A DNA stretch of 64,000 nucleotides. Origin: Enchytraeus crypticus. Taxonomy: Eukaryota > Annelida > Clitellata > Enchytraeida > Enchytraeidae. The notes under the pieces are model-generated. The model saw only the letters and a program-made list of their open reading frames with translations. It did no database searches and had not been told where the DNA came from. The stretch's first letter is position 1; every line of letters begins with the position of its first letter. Shown in pieces: positions 23,165 through 33,939 of this stretch. A program made the translations under genes and the position numbers. The DNA is taken from positions 490,001 through 554,000 of the forward strand of contig CAJHZI010000442.1 in assembly GCA_905160935.1 (NCBI GenBank), read 5' to 3'.

Positions 23165-23345
23165 AAAACTTCAAGAGTTCGGCTCGGTTCGGTTCGGTTT
23201 AGACGAAGTCAGGGTTCGATTTCGGTTCGGGTTCGGCCAGAGTCTGGGTTCGAGTTCGGTTAGGCTTCGGCCAGTGTCTGGGTTCAGTTCGGTTCGGCCA
23301 AAATTCCAGATTTTAGCGTTCGAGTTCGGTTCGATTTCCATCTCT
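23165..23345. repeat. GGTTC-rich repeat
   Basis: Tandem-like GGTTCGGTTCGG and TCTGGGTTCRRTTCGG units, ending TTTCCATCTCTACC. Same family as 18314-18490. Confidence 0.6.
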
Positions 23346-23840
23346 ACCGTCAATCACTATATTAACCTAATTAGATTATGGAAAGTCTATCCTAAGATAG
23401 ACGGCAATTTTAGTTAATATTTTTCTACTTTCAAACTCTTTAATGATGAATCCGTAATTTCTGTTATTCTGTTCGTTAGTTATTTTTTCATTTCTTGTTC
23501 TATTCTTACTGCCATGTGTTTTGGTGAATAAAAGATCACATTAGGAATATTGGGAGACACTATTTGATAATTATAACCTACCTTGCAGAAGTGATATTTT
23601 CCAATAGGATAAATCGAATTTCCATAATAAATAGTATAAATTAAAAATGTTCGAATGGTATAAATTGAAACTAAAATATAATTGGGCTAAATTAGGCCAA
23701 TATCCTACTCAATCTGTAAGTTATTTTACCTAACTGTTTTATCTGTCCTTAACCGCCAGGTTTTTTGTTCCATATGGAGTCGCTGCATTTATGTCTTGTC
23801 TGTAGTGTAGTGTAATCTGCTGTAATCTAAAGTAGTACCG
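23346..23840. other. Sequence upstream of the gag fossil
   Basis: AT-rich. It might contain a decayed LTR or leader, but no LTR partner or primer-binding site could be recognised. Confidence 0.3.
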
Positions 23841-23843
23841 AAA

Positions 23844-26600
23844 TGGGGAAAGCTAGGAAAGTTTTTTCGAAGCCTATTTCATCCTTGATCGCATAAAAAT
23901 GCGAAGCAGAACTTAAGGCTAAATCCAAGGCACAGGGATCGCAATCCAAGCCAAAATAAATAAAGTTGAAGCCAGGGAGAATACAAGGTAGGACCCAAGG
24001 CATAGGGTGGCCTCTGACCAGGTAGAGTTAAAGGTTAAAGTCGAGGAAGGTCCTAAGCAGGAATGTGAGGTACGGAGTGTCCTTGCCCCAGCATCAGCCG
24101 CAACACCTCGAATATTTAACCAAGAAGAATTCGATATGATACAGAATTTGCGGAAATCTGAATTGGAACATGAACTTTCCTCAGAATCTGAAGAGGAGAT
24201 CGTAACTATTAAGCATAAAAAACATCCCAAGAAGTCAAAATCACCAGACACAGGGTTGACGGCAATGATAAATGTTTTGGAAGAAAAAGAAGAAAGAGAG
24301 AAACTACGATTAGTAGAAAAGAAAGAAAAGAGAAACGACGATTTGAAGAAAAAGAAGCAAGAGAGAGACGTGACCAAGAGAAACGACGATTAGAAGAAAA
24401 AGAAGAAAAACGTATAGCCGAGGAGAAAGCTGAAGCTAGATTAAGAGAAGCAAATGAAGGAGCTGAAAAAGAATTCCGACAAGAGAGAGAAGAATGGAAT
24501 TAAAGATTCTGTGATTTACAACAGAAAACTTTAGCCGAGATAGAAAATGAAAGATTGGATAAAGACTACAAAGACTACATGACGAACAAATGACAAAGGA
24601 AGAAAAAAACAAGAGAAACTTGAACAAGAAAACTTGAGAAGTCACAGACTACAAGTAGCCATAGGAAATACAATTGGTGTTGTATGATATGCCTAAGGAC
24701 GTCTTACTCATACCAAGTTCTTTCATAGAAATGAAAGCTATATTCCAAAGTCATTGAGTAGACGACGATCTCAAAGTATAACTCTAGACGCCATACATAA
24801 ATGGCAGATCAAGACTAGCAACTACTCTAATGGAACAAGAGGATAGAAACGACTATGAAAAATGGAAAGCTACCATCCTGAAAGAATCAAATCTGACCTC
24901 TATTGCATATAGAAACCAGTTTGATACAACTAAGAGTCTACCAGGAGCAAACTTTACTCAGTTTAACACTAGACTCACGACGTACTGGAAGTACTACATC
25001 GAGTCACGTAATGTAAAGACATTCGATGATCTCAATAATGTAATTGTGGGAGATAGATTAAGAGATAGCTTACGAGCTGTAACACGTAATCATATATATG
25101 ACAAGGAACAATACGAATATCTAAAACCAAGTAAGATGGCAGAAATCGTTTATATTTTTAAAGTATCAAGATACCACAACAATTACTTGCATCAATTACA
25201 TAGTTCTTCAGAAATCCACAGAAAGGAAATTACCCAGCAAAAACGTATAATGAATTCCAGAGTGATGCCAAATCTACAACTCTGAATTCCAACGAAAAAC
25301 TAGTCTGCTATAAATGTCAAAAAGTCGGCCATATTGCTACGAATTGCTCGAGTAATCAATGACTATTCAGGAACAGTTCAGCAGATCAATTACAGAATAC
25401 AGGAAATACTACTGAAGCCACCGAGAAGCAGAGGAAATGTTATTATTGCAACACTGTAGACAGTCATGGCACCATGGATTGTAAGAGAAGACCAAAACAC
25501 TTCAAGCCGCCTGTTATGCCTGCGGAGGAAATCACATGATCAAACAGTGCTTGAAGTTGAAACGTAAGAACACTAAAATAAAATCTCTGAGAAAAATCTT
25601 TGCCTTAGATTAGTGTAATGAGATGAATCAACAAGAACAAATCGAACGAGTCACTATCTGAATTCAAGCAATCGAAACTACATTTTTCGCAAGCTTCGAC
25701 GGAAAGATTTCAGAGGTGATAGAGGACAGTGGAACGCATTACTCAGTTGTACATCAAGATATGATTCCTAAAGAAAATCTACAAAATCAAAGTAATACAA
25801 GAAAACAAATTCTTAAATCGGGATTTGGTGAGATCATATGTGCTTCAGAAGTAGTGATACCAGTCAAACTAGTACATGAATCTGAATCAATAAAGAGTCC
25901 GGAAATATATCTGAATATTGCTGTGACAGATAAATTATGTGATAAGATCGCTTTAATCACAGAAAATGGTATGAAAAAATTATTAGCAGCTAAGGAAAAT
26001 TTCAACGGCAATTGCAGCAGCGGCAAGGAAAATCTCACAGCAGATGCAACAGAAGCAGAAATATATACATAGAAAATCATGGTGTGATCTATGTCGGATA
26101 AAAAACCACCGTACGAGTGATTGTCATTATGGACTTCAAAATTCATCAAAAACTTCATGTTAGAGGTGCGGTGTCGTAAAACATAAAATTCGAAACTGCC
26201 TACAGAATAACGGTTGTAAAAATATTAAAATAAATCGTATTGATGTAAATTATACAGACAGTCTATATTGGCAAAATAATTATAGACATAAGAGACTCGA
26301 AAATTCGCATAAGTATGAACATTATGAAGGATATCACGACAGCAACAAATACGGAGATCACAGATATAAACGACATCACAACGGATATCGGAGAAGAGAT
26401 GATCAGAGAAATCAGAGTATTCAAAGATATCAGAGGATAGATAATTACAGAGCTCAGACGTATTAACGAGATAGTTATAATAAAGATAAACGGCGTTTTT
26501 ATTAGAGACTTCGATACTACTCATAATTAACAGAAACATCATCTAAGAATCGATGGGAATCAAAACTCTCAAGTGATCAACCATATCGGCGGAATAAATA
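23844..26600 (+). mobile_element. Fossil Ty3/Gypsy-type gag-protease region (Gmr1-like)
   Basis: A broken plus-strand retroelement piece with several breaks. In order: a Glu/Lys-rich N-terminal region (about 24007-24480), a capsid-like/SCAN-like segment (24830-25285, 151 residues, WKATILKESNLTS ... GDRLRDSLRA), CCHC knuckles (CYKCQKVGHIATNC at about 25309 and another near 25440), an aspartic protease-like part (25716-26072, EDSGTHYSVVHQDMIPKE, later AVTDKLCDKIALIT), two further CCHC-like clusters near 26083-26205 and an Arg/His/Tyr-rich stretch. The protease style and SCAN-like Gag resemble Gmr1-like Gypsy elements. No LTRs, RT or integrase were seen. Moderately old. Confidence 0.65.
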
Positions 26601-26612
26601 ATAAAACAGCTG

Positions 26613-26635
26613 GTTGCCTAAGTCGTTATAGAGAT

Positions 26636-26726
<91 letters not shown>

Positions 26727-26749
26727 ATCTCTATAACGACTTAGGCAAC
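26613..26749. repeat. 137-bp near-perfect palindrome
   Basis: The left arm GTTGCCTAAGTCGTTATAGA, then GATTGATA, continues into (TA)n. The right arm is its exact reverse complement ending TATAACGACTTAGGCAAC. The centre is TATAAAATATA near 26681. It can extrude as a long hairpin. A partial extra copy (TATAACGACTTATATA) follows at 26759. Confidence 0.95.
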
Positions 26750-26829
26750 GATTTATATATATAACGACTTATATATATATATATATATATGTATGGTTTC
26801 ATCGTTTTTACATAAATCGCTTTGTAGGG

Positions 26830-26975
26830 AAAAAATGAACTTTTGTTATTTTTAAAATGTGAATCATATCTCATGAGAGACATTTTTGTTATTTTGAGAA
26901 ATGTGAGTCATATCACATGAAGGACATTTTTTTGTTTTGAAACCGTGAAACATATCACATCAAAAACAATTTGAG
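26830..26975. repeat. Three-copy 43-bp tandem repeat
   Basis: Units of the type TGTGARTCATATCWCATGA followed by RGACATTTTTGTTWTT begin at about 26859, 26903 and 26946. The copies are imperfect. Confidence 0.7.
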
Positions 26976-27236
26976 TAATTATTATTTGTATCGTTTTTGA
27001 AAAACATGTTTCACAAAATATACATAAGATGATTGTTTGAACAGTTTTAAGAGTGTTATCGTTGTATGTTGGTATAATGTTATATTTTGGTTATTTACCA
27101 ACATGTTATTGTGCAGTTATATCGAATCTGGTTTCAATTTTTAGTCGAAAAAAATTAGATCCTGACAGTGCTGGACGGAGAGGATTGGAGACGGTCTGTT
27201 AGCATTCCGATCCTGGTTAAAATGGGATTTAAGGGA

Positions 27237-27313
27237 AGGTGATGAGGATGGTGAGGATGACGATGATGATGATGATGAGGATGATGATGATGGTGATGGC
27301 GGTGGTGGTGATT
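27237..27313. repeat. (GAT/GGT)n microsatellite
   Basis: Runs of GATGATGATGAGGATGATGA and GGCGGTGGTGGTGATTT, ending about 75 bp before the HHAT exon. It lies inside the intron and not in coding sequence. Confidence 0.9.
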
Positions 27314-27386
27314 TTTATTTATTTGTCTTAAACTTGACGTTTTGTTCTTTCCCTGTCTTTTAAAAGTTGTATATATTTACTTTCAG

Positions 27387-27686
27387 GAAGCCGTGGGAAT
27401 TGTTTACAAAGGATTCGATTCAACATTTCTCTTTCAAGAATATTTCATAACTTTGGGAATATTACGCTACACAAGTTTGGCTCTCCATCTTTGCGCTAAC
27501 AGCCCTGAACTTAGTAAAATGCACGTAAATTTTGATTTCAGTGATTCTTATCTTCAGAAAGCTATGAACTACTGGCACTGCAGAAGGCTTCTAGTAGCAT
27601 ATGTTATTCGTGGTTACTGTTACTTGTTTTACATTCCTCTGGCCGTTGGAGGACCGTTCATTACTTTTGAAATGTATTATGAACAG
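27387..27686 (+). CDS. HHAT: Hedgehog acyltransferase, internal exon (second visible)
   Basis: The 300-nt exon, 100 codons, is phase 0 at both ends between the acceptor TTTACTTTCAG and the donor GAACAG|GTTTGT. It reads EAVGIVYKGFDSTFLFQEYF, then ITLGILRYTSLALHLC, and ends YCYLFYIPLAVGGPFITFEM-YYEQ. These align with two conserved HHAT blocks, human 'YYLLQFTLTVRCLYYTSFSLELC' and 'YVFYYPVLHNGPILSFSEFIKQ'. The Gly-Pro in VGGPFITF is the invariant GP of this MBOAT branch. The loop between the blocks is longer here than in human HHAT. No stop or frameshift, so it looks functional. Confidence 0.9.
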
Positions 27687-27865
27687 GTTTGTGTAAATTT
27701 ACAATTTTTAAAAGCTAATTTAAATTTGTTAAAATGTTACTGAACTTTAATTTCACAATTGTTTCAGTTGCATTACTTGACAAAAGTAAAAAAGTTAACT
27801 GGAGGTTTAAATCATACGCAAAGATTAACTTAATTAACATTTTAAGAGTAGTTTTAATGCTATAT

Positions 27866-29300
27866 TTAACTCTTTACCGAGCGAAATTTTTTTACTGCTA
27901 AATCTTTTTTTATTGTCAAATATCACTTATAAACCTGTTCTCAAGAATGTAAGCAGAAGTTCAAATAAGGTGAATAGTGCAATATAAATCATATTAGATA
28001 TATGTTCCCTGTTCGGAACGTTGCCCGGAACGTCCTAATTTTAAACACAAAAATATTAAGCTTAGAGTTATGGAATAACCTGAATTATGTTTCTATATTA
28101 TGCTCCTTAGTATATTAACTACTGCACTGCTATATTACTACTCTTCTGCTGTATTAGAAAATATTTGTTATTAATCCGAAAGATTAATGAGTTTCTGTTG
28201 AAGTTCATATGCTGTGAAAGAGGTCCCAAAAGTTTGCTCTTCGCTCAGAATGCAGCCTGGCATTACATTTTTACACTGACTTCTAGTGTTTTTAGGACAG
28301 ATACGGCAGCGGCCTTGTTTACACTTTTCCTTTATGCCATTACCTTTCCTTTCCATACCATCACACTTGTGGTACTTGTTCTTGTGGTACTGCCCCGAGA
28401 GAGCACCACCACCAATGTGACCAACGTACTGAGGTCGCTCCCCTGGCAGCGACCGACTGCTTGATCAGAATCAGAGTTATTGCTAGTAGATATTGGAGGA
28501 TGTGACAAAGGTAAAGACGTCAGGCAGAAACAATCGAATCTTTCCCCGAATTTATGGTCGATATGAGCCTAATAATCTATCAAGAAGGTCCACCCCACCC
28601 ATAGGCTCATTTTATTTTCGAATGTGGAAAGGTTGCTCCATAGTATCATTCGATGATCCTTTCACACGGGGTGTTGTGTGTTGAACTGGCTCGTGCTTTG
28701 CAAAATTATGTGTTACACTCACTACGATTCTATCATTCAATTTGACAATGTGCACTCTACCACTGTTTATAAATTCAAAGTAACCTTGCTGTTTCTTCTT
28801 GATGTCTTTGTAGACATTTAATTTCTTGATTGCACCACTGGTACGGATCTCTCGAAATGTATCAAATTGCTTTGATGTCTGTGTCGTCGATGGAGCAAAG
28901 CAAGCCGTAAAAAGTGAACAATTTATCGTAAAAGATGGTGTATGTTAGCATATTTGTATGAGGTTCGATGGACTCTGTCATGGAATTCACTACCCTGGTC
29001 CCTAGTGGTTCTAGTGTGGCATTAGTCGTATTTCTCCCGGTGTATATAGATTTGAAATAGCGAAAGCTATCGCTACCAAAGATGCATTATAACTAGTACC
29101 CGAATCTTATGGGTTTTCCCTTTATAATTGTCTTTATCCCAAAATTTCCAAAGTACGGCACCATTGATTCACCTATGCTCAGATTCTTGTGCAAAACACG
29201 TAGTTGAACCACGTTATTGTTCAGAGCATTATAAAGAGGTGAAATCTTCGGCACTTTATTATTCCTAAAAGGCAAAGTCTTTTCTCATTGGTTCATTGCT
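27866..29300 (-). mobile_element. piggyBac transposon, decayed
   Basis: The left end candidate TTAACTCTTTACCGAGCGAAA at 27866 has the TTAA target and the terminal style of piggyBac. Transposase remains fill 28160-29290 on the minus strand. The right end was not located; 29300 is a lower limit. Confidence 0.6.
28160..29290 (-). pseudogene. piggyBac transposase remnant
   Basis: On the minus strand the pieces appear in the family's order. First comes SIGESMVPYFGNFGIKTIIK then GKPIRFGY (29275 to 29093), covering the conserved 'E/DESM-x-PYFG...GKPIRFGY' region of the DDE core. Next is KKKQQGYFEFINSGRVHIVK, then LNDRIVV and the NEPMGGVD motif (about 28820-28570). Last is the C-terminal cysteine-rich zinc domain CRICPKNTRSQCKN (about 28310). 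A stop (TAA) interrupts just before NEPMGGVD, and the frame shifts after it. The N-terminal third is missing. Piggybac enzymes cut and paste at TTAA sites. Confidence 0.75.
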
Positions 29301-29373
29301 CTTCTCCTATTGGTCGCATGCACAGCAATAGATTTGAAATAGCGTTGATACCAATAACACCAATTAGTTGATA

Positions 29374-29592
29374 CAACAAAGAGATAACAAGAAACAAACA
29401 TTCAGAAAACTACGACAGAGCTGTAGTCAACCAGTCAAAAAGCTTGCATGGTTGGTTGCTTGCATGGTTGATTGCAGCTAATTGCCAGTTAGCTTCAATC
29501 AACCATTTATGCAAGCTTTGGATTGGTTGACTGCAGCTCTATCGTATTTTGTTGAAAGTGTGTTTCTTGTTATCTCTTTCTTGTATTCTTGC
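29374..29592. mobile_element. Fold-back MITE of about 219 bp
   Basis: The left half AACAAAGAGATAACAAGAAA ... AGAGCTGTAGTCAACCAGTC, then AAGCTTGCATGGTTG, is the reverse complement (about 85%) of the right half CAACCATTTATGCAAGCTTT ... GACTGCAGCTCTATCG ... TTTCTTGTTATCTCTTTC. The whole element is one hairpin. Confidence 0.85.
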
Positions 29593-29632
29593 GTTCAGAT
29601 TCCTCCAATGTTTTCCGAAAATTCAGTAGGCC

Positions 29633-30440
29633 TCTCTCTCTCTCTCTTAGGGCACTGCCTACTGGCAGGTCCATGGTATATAACGCCTCCACTCTTCTCT
29701 GTCTTCCGCCTTCCTCTTCTTTTCCACATATCAGTGGGTCTTTAAATCATCTAACATACCTAATTTCGGCCTGCCCTTGCCTCTTTTTCCTTCCATTCTA
29801 CCTTCTATGACCTCTTTTAATAGACCTTCCCCCATAAGAATGTGTCCTATCCAACTCTTCTTCCTATTTCTTAATACATTTATCAGCTGTCTATCTGTGC
29901 CAACTCTCTCCAGAACTTCCTCATTTGTAGTCTTTTGAGTCCAACTAATCTTCTCCATTCTTCTCCAAATCCACATTTCCAATGCCTCCAGTTTCCTAAT
30001 ATCTTTCTTCCTTAAGGTACATGTTTCACAACCATACAATGGCGTGGTCCAAACCAAAGTTTTCACTATCTTTATCTTTGTGTCTTTCTTTAGAATTTTT
30101 GTTAATAGTTCTTTCTATAACCAATGGCCGCTTTTGCTTGTGCAATCCTACTGCATATTTCCGTCTCACATTTCCCGTCATCGGTTATAGTATGACCCAA
30201 ATATTTGAAACTCCTTACCTGTTCCAATTTCGTACTATATTAACTTCACCTTTATTATTGGACACTCTCATAACCTTCGTCTTTTTTATATTAATCTTTA
30301 TGCCATATCTCAATGCCGTATCATTCAGCCTATCCATTATCTTCTGCAGTCCAATCTCGCTGCCCGTTACCATTCCTTGATCATCTGCAAATCGGCAAAG
30401 TATAGGCAAAAGTATTTTAAGAATTTTCACAGCTTCTATA
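29633..30440 (-). mobile_element. LINE-B, 3' end with RT C-terminal region
   Basis: The tail is (CT)n at 29633-29649. On the minus strand 30066-29731 reads TLVWTTPLYGCETCTLRKKD, IRKLEALEMWIWRRMEKISW, ..., VLRNRKKSWIGHILMGEGLL and GKRGKGRPKLGMLDDLKTH, which is the post-RT domain. Sequence 30430-30215 reads RFADDQGMVTGSEIGLQKIM, so the catalytic FADD is intact here. A frameshift separates the two. 5'-truncated at about 30440. Confidence 0.85.
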
Positions 30441-31047
30441 TAATAGAATTTTATATAATAACTTTAAAATTTAACTAAATCTCATTTATAATAATTGCAA
30501 ATTGATAAGCATGTTGATCCATCCATTTAAATTAAATGATAATCAATACTATTCTCCAGGCAACGTTTCCAAATGGGAACATGACATTTAAGCCAATAAG
30601 TTAAGATTCAAAACACGGGATACTATAACTAATTGGTGTTGTTTTATTAGATATCACAATATTATTGAATGGAAATAACAAATTGAACATATTTATACAT
30701 AAATGGTAAGATATACAGAAATATATTTACCACAATTATTATCGACTACAAATGGCCAGTAGACTGTAGAAAAGATATTTATTTCAAAACTTTTCTTTCA
30801 GAAAAGCAGACAACGAACACGGACCTTCTCAAATAGTATTGGATAATGTGAAATAAAGAGATAAGGAGAGTAAATATAAGAGTTTATTTCTTATAACCAC
30901 TTTTTTGTCGTTGTTCCCTTTTTGGGAGAACGTTGCCCGGAAAAATGTTAACTTTTTGAAGAGACTTTGACGTCTTTGGAGATAGAATCTATCGATTACT
31001 TTACGTATTTTATACGGAAATCGGAATGCTATCGCTCTTGACAATGT
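30441..31047. other. Intron sequence, little structure
   Basis: AT-rich. At 30915-30960 a segment TTCCCTTTTTGGGAGAACGT followed by TGCCCGGAA resembles 28005-28033 (TTCCCTGTTCGGAACGTTGC-CCGGAA) inside the piggyBac remnant, so a related piggyBac end or MITE may lie here. Confidence 0.4.
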
Positions 31048-31085
31048 CTAGGAGAGAGAGAAAGAGAGAGAGAGAGAGAGCGAGA
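31048..31085. repeat. (GA)n microsatellite
   Basis: GAGAGAGAGAAAGAGAGAGA continuing to GAGCGAGAC. It resembles the 3' tail of LINE-B but no LINE-B body adjoins it. Confidence 0.85.
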
Positions 31086-31089
31086 CAAA

Positions 31090-32480
31090 ATATGTTTTAT
31101 TTCATAAAATTTCACAAAATTCACAGAGTAATCGTATCAATGAACGTGTGACAAATAAAATAAAATAAGCACCATCAGAATCCTAGTAATAAGTGCAAGA
31201 CGTCCTGTATGTATAAAAGAAAAAAAGGCGCATAAGAAATTTAGTAAAAACTAGGCCATCAAAGAGGACGTAAGGCATCCTATCCGGTTGAACACCCAGT
31301 TTTCCCTCAATTGTAGTTTTCCAACAAAGGACTCTGAGAGAGCCCAAATCGTTTACAAGTTATTATACACGACCATTTTTATAGATTAACAAATTTAAAA
31401 AGAATTTACATTAAGAATTTACATTTACATCTAAATCATCATAAAACGTACAAGTAGTTGGTTAGAAATGGAAAGTTACCAGTTAGTAAGTAAGTAATGT
31501 TTGTATTTATAAGAGAATGTGAAGTGAGAGCTGATGTTTCTAATAGAGGTTGGAATTTCGTTCCAGTTTGTGCAAGCATCATTCACATATGATTTAAAAA
31601 AGGTGGCAGAAGACTTCTTGTATGTCTTCGACTTCGCCACTGGCTCCAGCCAGTGGCCAAGTCGGTAAGATACTCGACCGCGGATCAGTTGATGCGGGTT
31701 CAAATCCTGGGCTCGCCCGTCACTGACATCGCTTTCGAGTGAGGAAACTGACGTTAACCTTAGCTTTTTAGCTTTTTTTAGCTTGATAAAGATGTCTGGA
31801 TCCTTATAGTCTTGTGGGGTAGTTACATGATTGAGATCAAAGATGTTTGCGTTACTGTAGATGAGGATGATCGGTTGTATAGACACTTACGAATAAGTTT
31901 CGCTGAAAAAATTTTATGTAATAAATGGATGTGCAGAATATTGAAAGAAGTGTAAAATATTTTGGCCTTACTAAAGCGGTGCATTCCTTGCAACGTTCTT
32001 AGTACTCTGTTACATACAATGTGTAAGGGCTGCAAGATGTTCAAGGAGGCGTGTTCATACACTTCAATGCAGTAGCTAATGCGAGAGTGGATCATTGAAA
32101 AATATATTTGAATTACAATTGCTCGTCAATATCTATTCCTAGGAATCTGATGTTTTTTACCCTAGAAATTGGATTTTTATCAAGCATTATCTTAAGTTTT
32201 TCTTTTATGTACTGTTCATCCTCTGTGTTAGGGAAGAAAACAATAGAAGCAGATTTTTTAGAGTTTGTCGTTAAGCGATTCTTTGGAAACCAATTATTTA
32301 ATCTTGAACTGGTATTGTTAGCTAGTGAAAATAGATCAGTCAGGTTGCTACTGTTTATAAAAGCATTTGAAAAATCAGCTAAAAGTTTAAGTGAGATTTT
32401 AACAATTTTTAATTTTAAGATTCTATCAATTTTAACTTTACCAAATAACCGTACGATGTCAATACCTAGTCATATGCCCT
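31090..32480 (-). mobile_element. LINE-C copy with a SINE-A inserted
   Basis: Minus-strand order: an RT segment at about 32480-32100 (ends NIRFLGIDIDEQ, the conserved post-FADD 'LG-x-x-ID' motif), then 32095-31823 with MIHSRISYCIEVYEHASLNI, LQPLHIVCNRVLRTLQGM and LLHKIFSAKLIRKCLYNRS. After the SINE (31648-31785) comes NDACTNWNEIPTSIRNIS ... LLTNW (31600-31480). Same family as 21083-21830. The 3' UTR probably reaches about 31090-31230. Confidence 0.75.
31648..31785 (+). repeat. SINE-A (tRNA-derived), best copy
   Basis: Head AGTGGCCAAGTCGGTAAGAT with an A-box-like TGGCCAAGTCGG, then ACTCGACCGCGGATCAGTTG and a B box GCGGGTTCAAATCC, as in a tRNA gene read by RNA polymerase III. The tail is GGGCTCGCCCGTCACTGACA to GACGTTAACCTTAGC. 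It interrupts the LINE-C coding region, so it is younger than that LINE copy. Just upstream is a hairpin GCCACTGGCTCCAGCCAGTGGC. Confidence 0.9.
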
Positions 32481-32559
32481 AATCATCGCAGACGTGACCG
32501 TCGGCATGCCCCTCTAACTCAAACAGCTGCTTCTACCATGCCTGGGAAGAAAAAAATAC

Positions 32560-33900
32560 GCATTTTACTTTTCAGTTACAAGATTACAATGTAACACCTG
32601 ATAAGTAACTCTATGTCTAAAAAAAACATTTTACTTTAAAGTAAATAATTGCATTGTACATGTACATGATATTGACTGCGTAATTTAAACATGGACAGTA
32701 AACATTTTCCTTTTAAGTTACTATTTCAAGGTTAAGTTACATAATCACAACGTAAGTGCTTAAGTGCGTAAGTGATTTAGAGTGTATATTTTACACGTAG
32801 AGACTGTATATTTACCCTTTCTAATCTACAACTTTTATTTTCAAGTTCCACACATGACATTGAATATATATTTAGTTTAAATTATAAATTTGCCACACGC
32901 ATGACATATTTAACGCTGAAGTTATGTTTTAGTTGCATAATCATACTTACAGAGACTACATATTTTACGTGTAAGTCACTAATTTACTTTTGAGTTACTT
33001 AATTGTAAGGTATGGATGAGTGCTACACAATTGATTGAGGTATGTGGACGAGTGCAAATGACTTGGGAAGAAGCTATGTAGGAGTATCACATAGTTAAGC
33101 GAAGCATGAGAGATAGGTTACATTGTTTCTTGGAACGAGACTAGGGAAGAGTAGATAGCTTAGTTTGACAAGAAAAATTATGAGAAAGGTAAAAACCTGT
33201 TCCGATTTGGATGACAGAGAATTAAAGAGCACATGGGGAGAAAGTGAGAGTGAGGAAGAATTGTTTGACGGAACGTGATTATGGAAGAGAAGATAGCTTA
33301 GTTTGACATGAAAAATATGCGAAATAGCAAAATAATGTAGCAATTTTGCAAGAATGACTTTAAGGTGCATGTTCTAGACAAATAGTGACTACGTGTTTTT
33401 TACATGTAAGTTACTTATTTACTTTTTTACGTAATTATAGATATTTAGAGACTACACATTTTACTTTTAAGTTACTATTTTACGTTTTACTTTACATAAT
33501 TATACATGCATAGACTATATATTTGACGTTCTAATTACGTTTAGGTTACATAATTGTAACCTATGGAGGACTAGTACACAATTTTGGAAAGTATGAGAGA
33601 CAGGTAGAGTTATACACGGAGACGACATATTTTAAATTTAACTTACTAATTTACTTTTAAGTAACATAACTATAACGAATTGTGGGAGCGCTACAGAATT
33701 GAGGGGGCATGAGAGAGAGTAAGAGAGAGGTAGAATTGCTACAAAACGGGGTTATTGAAGAGAAGATAGCTAAGTTTTGACATGAAGACATATGCCAAAA
33801 GTTAAAATAATGTATCAATTTGGAAGAATGGCGTACAAAATGGAAGTAGGCAATTAAAGAATGCTTAAACAATGATAAATGGGCTAAGAGGAATATGTGC
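32560..33900. repeat. Diffuse tandem repeats rich in TTTTAAGTTAC
   Basis: Two interleaved motifs. One is ACTTTTAAGTTACTAATTTA, ACTTTTAAGTTACATAATTATAACG (about 32705, 32975, 33400, 33455, 33530, 33640). The other is GAAGAGAAGATAGCTTAGTT followed by TGACATGAAAAATATGC (about 33146, 33287, 33748). Copies are imperfect and spacing is irregular. No coding frame is credible. Confidence 0.65.
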
Positions 33901-33939
33901 ATTTAGGATGAAAACAAGTTCTGAGATGGTTTGCTAAAA

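Larger units (their letters stand above)
17516..27386 (+). other. HHAT: HHAT intron, 9.9 kb, repeat-filled
   Basis: Runs from the donor GTAATC to the acceptor TATTTACTTTCAG at 27374-27386. It holds two SINEs, LINE tails, microsatellites and a gag-protease fossil, each listed separately. Most are in an orientation or state that would not disturb splicing, apart from the same-strand gag fossil. Confidence 0.7.

Noticed and set aside
28165-28464. 99-codon plus-strand frame
   Set aside because: It is the shadow of the piggyBac transposase C-terminus on the minus strand, where the CxxC pattern makes sense.
31648-31785. Possible true tRNA gene
   Set aside because: Has A and B boxes but also a long conserved non-tRNA tail, no intact cloverleaf that I could draw, and five dispersed copies, so it is a SINE.
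33095-33902. Leu/Ser-rich frames at 33095-33370 and 33657-33902
   Set aside because: They result from repeated GAAGAGAAGATAGCTTAG units read backwards. The internal duplication in the peptide mirrors the DNA repeat.
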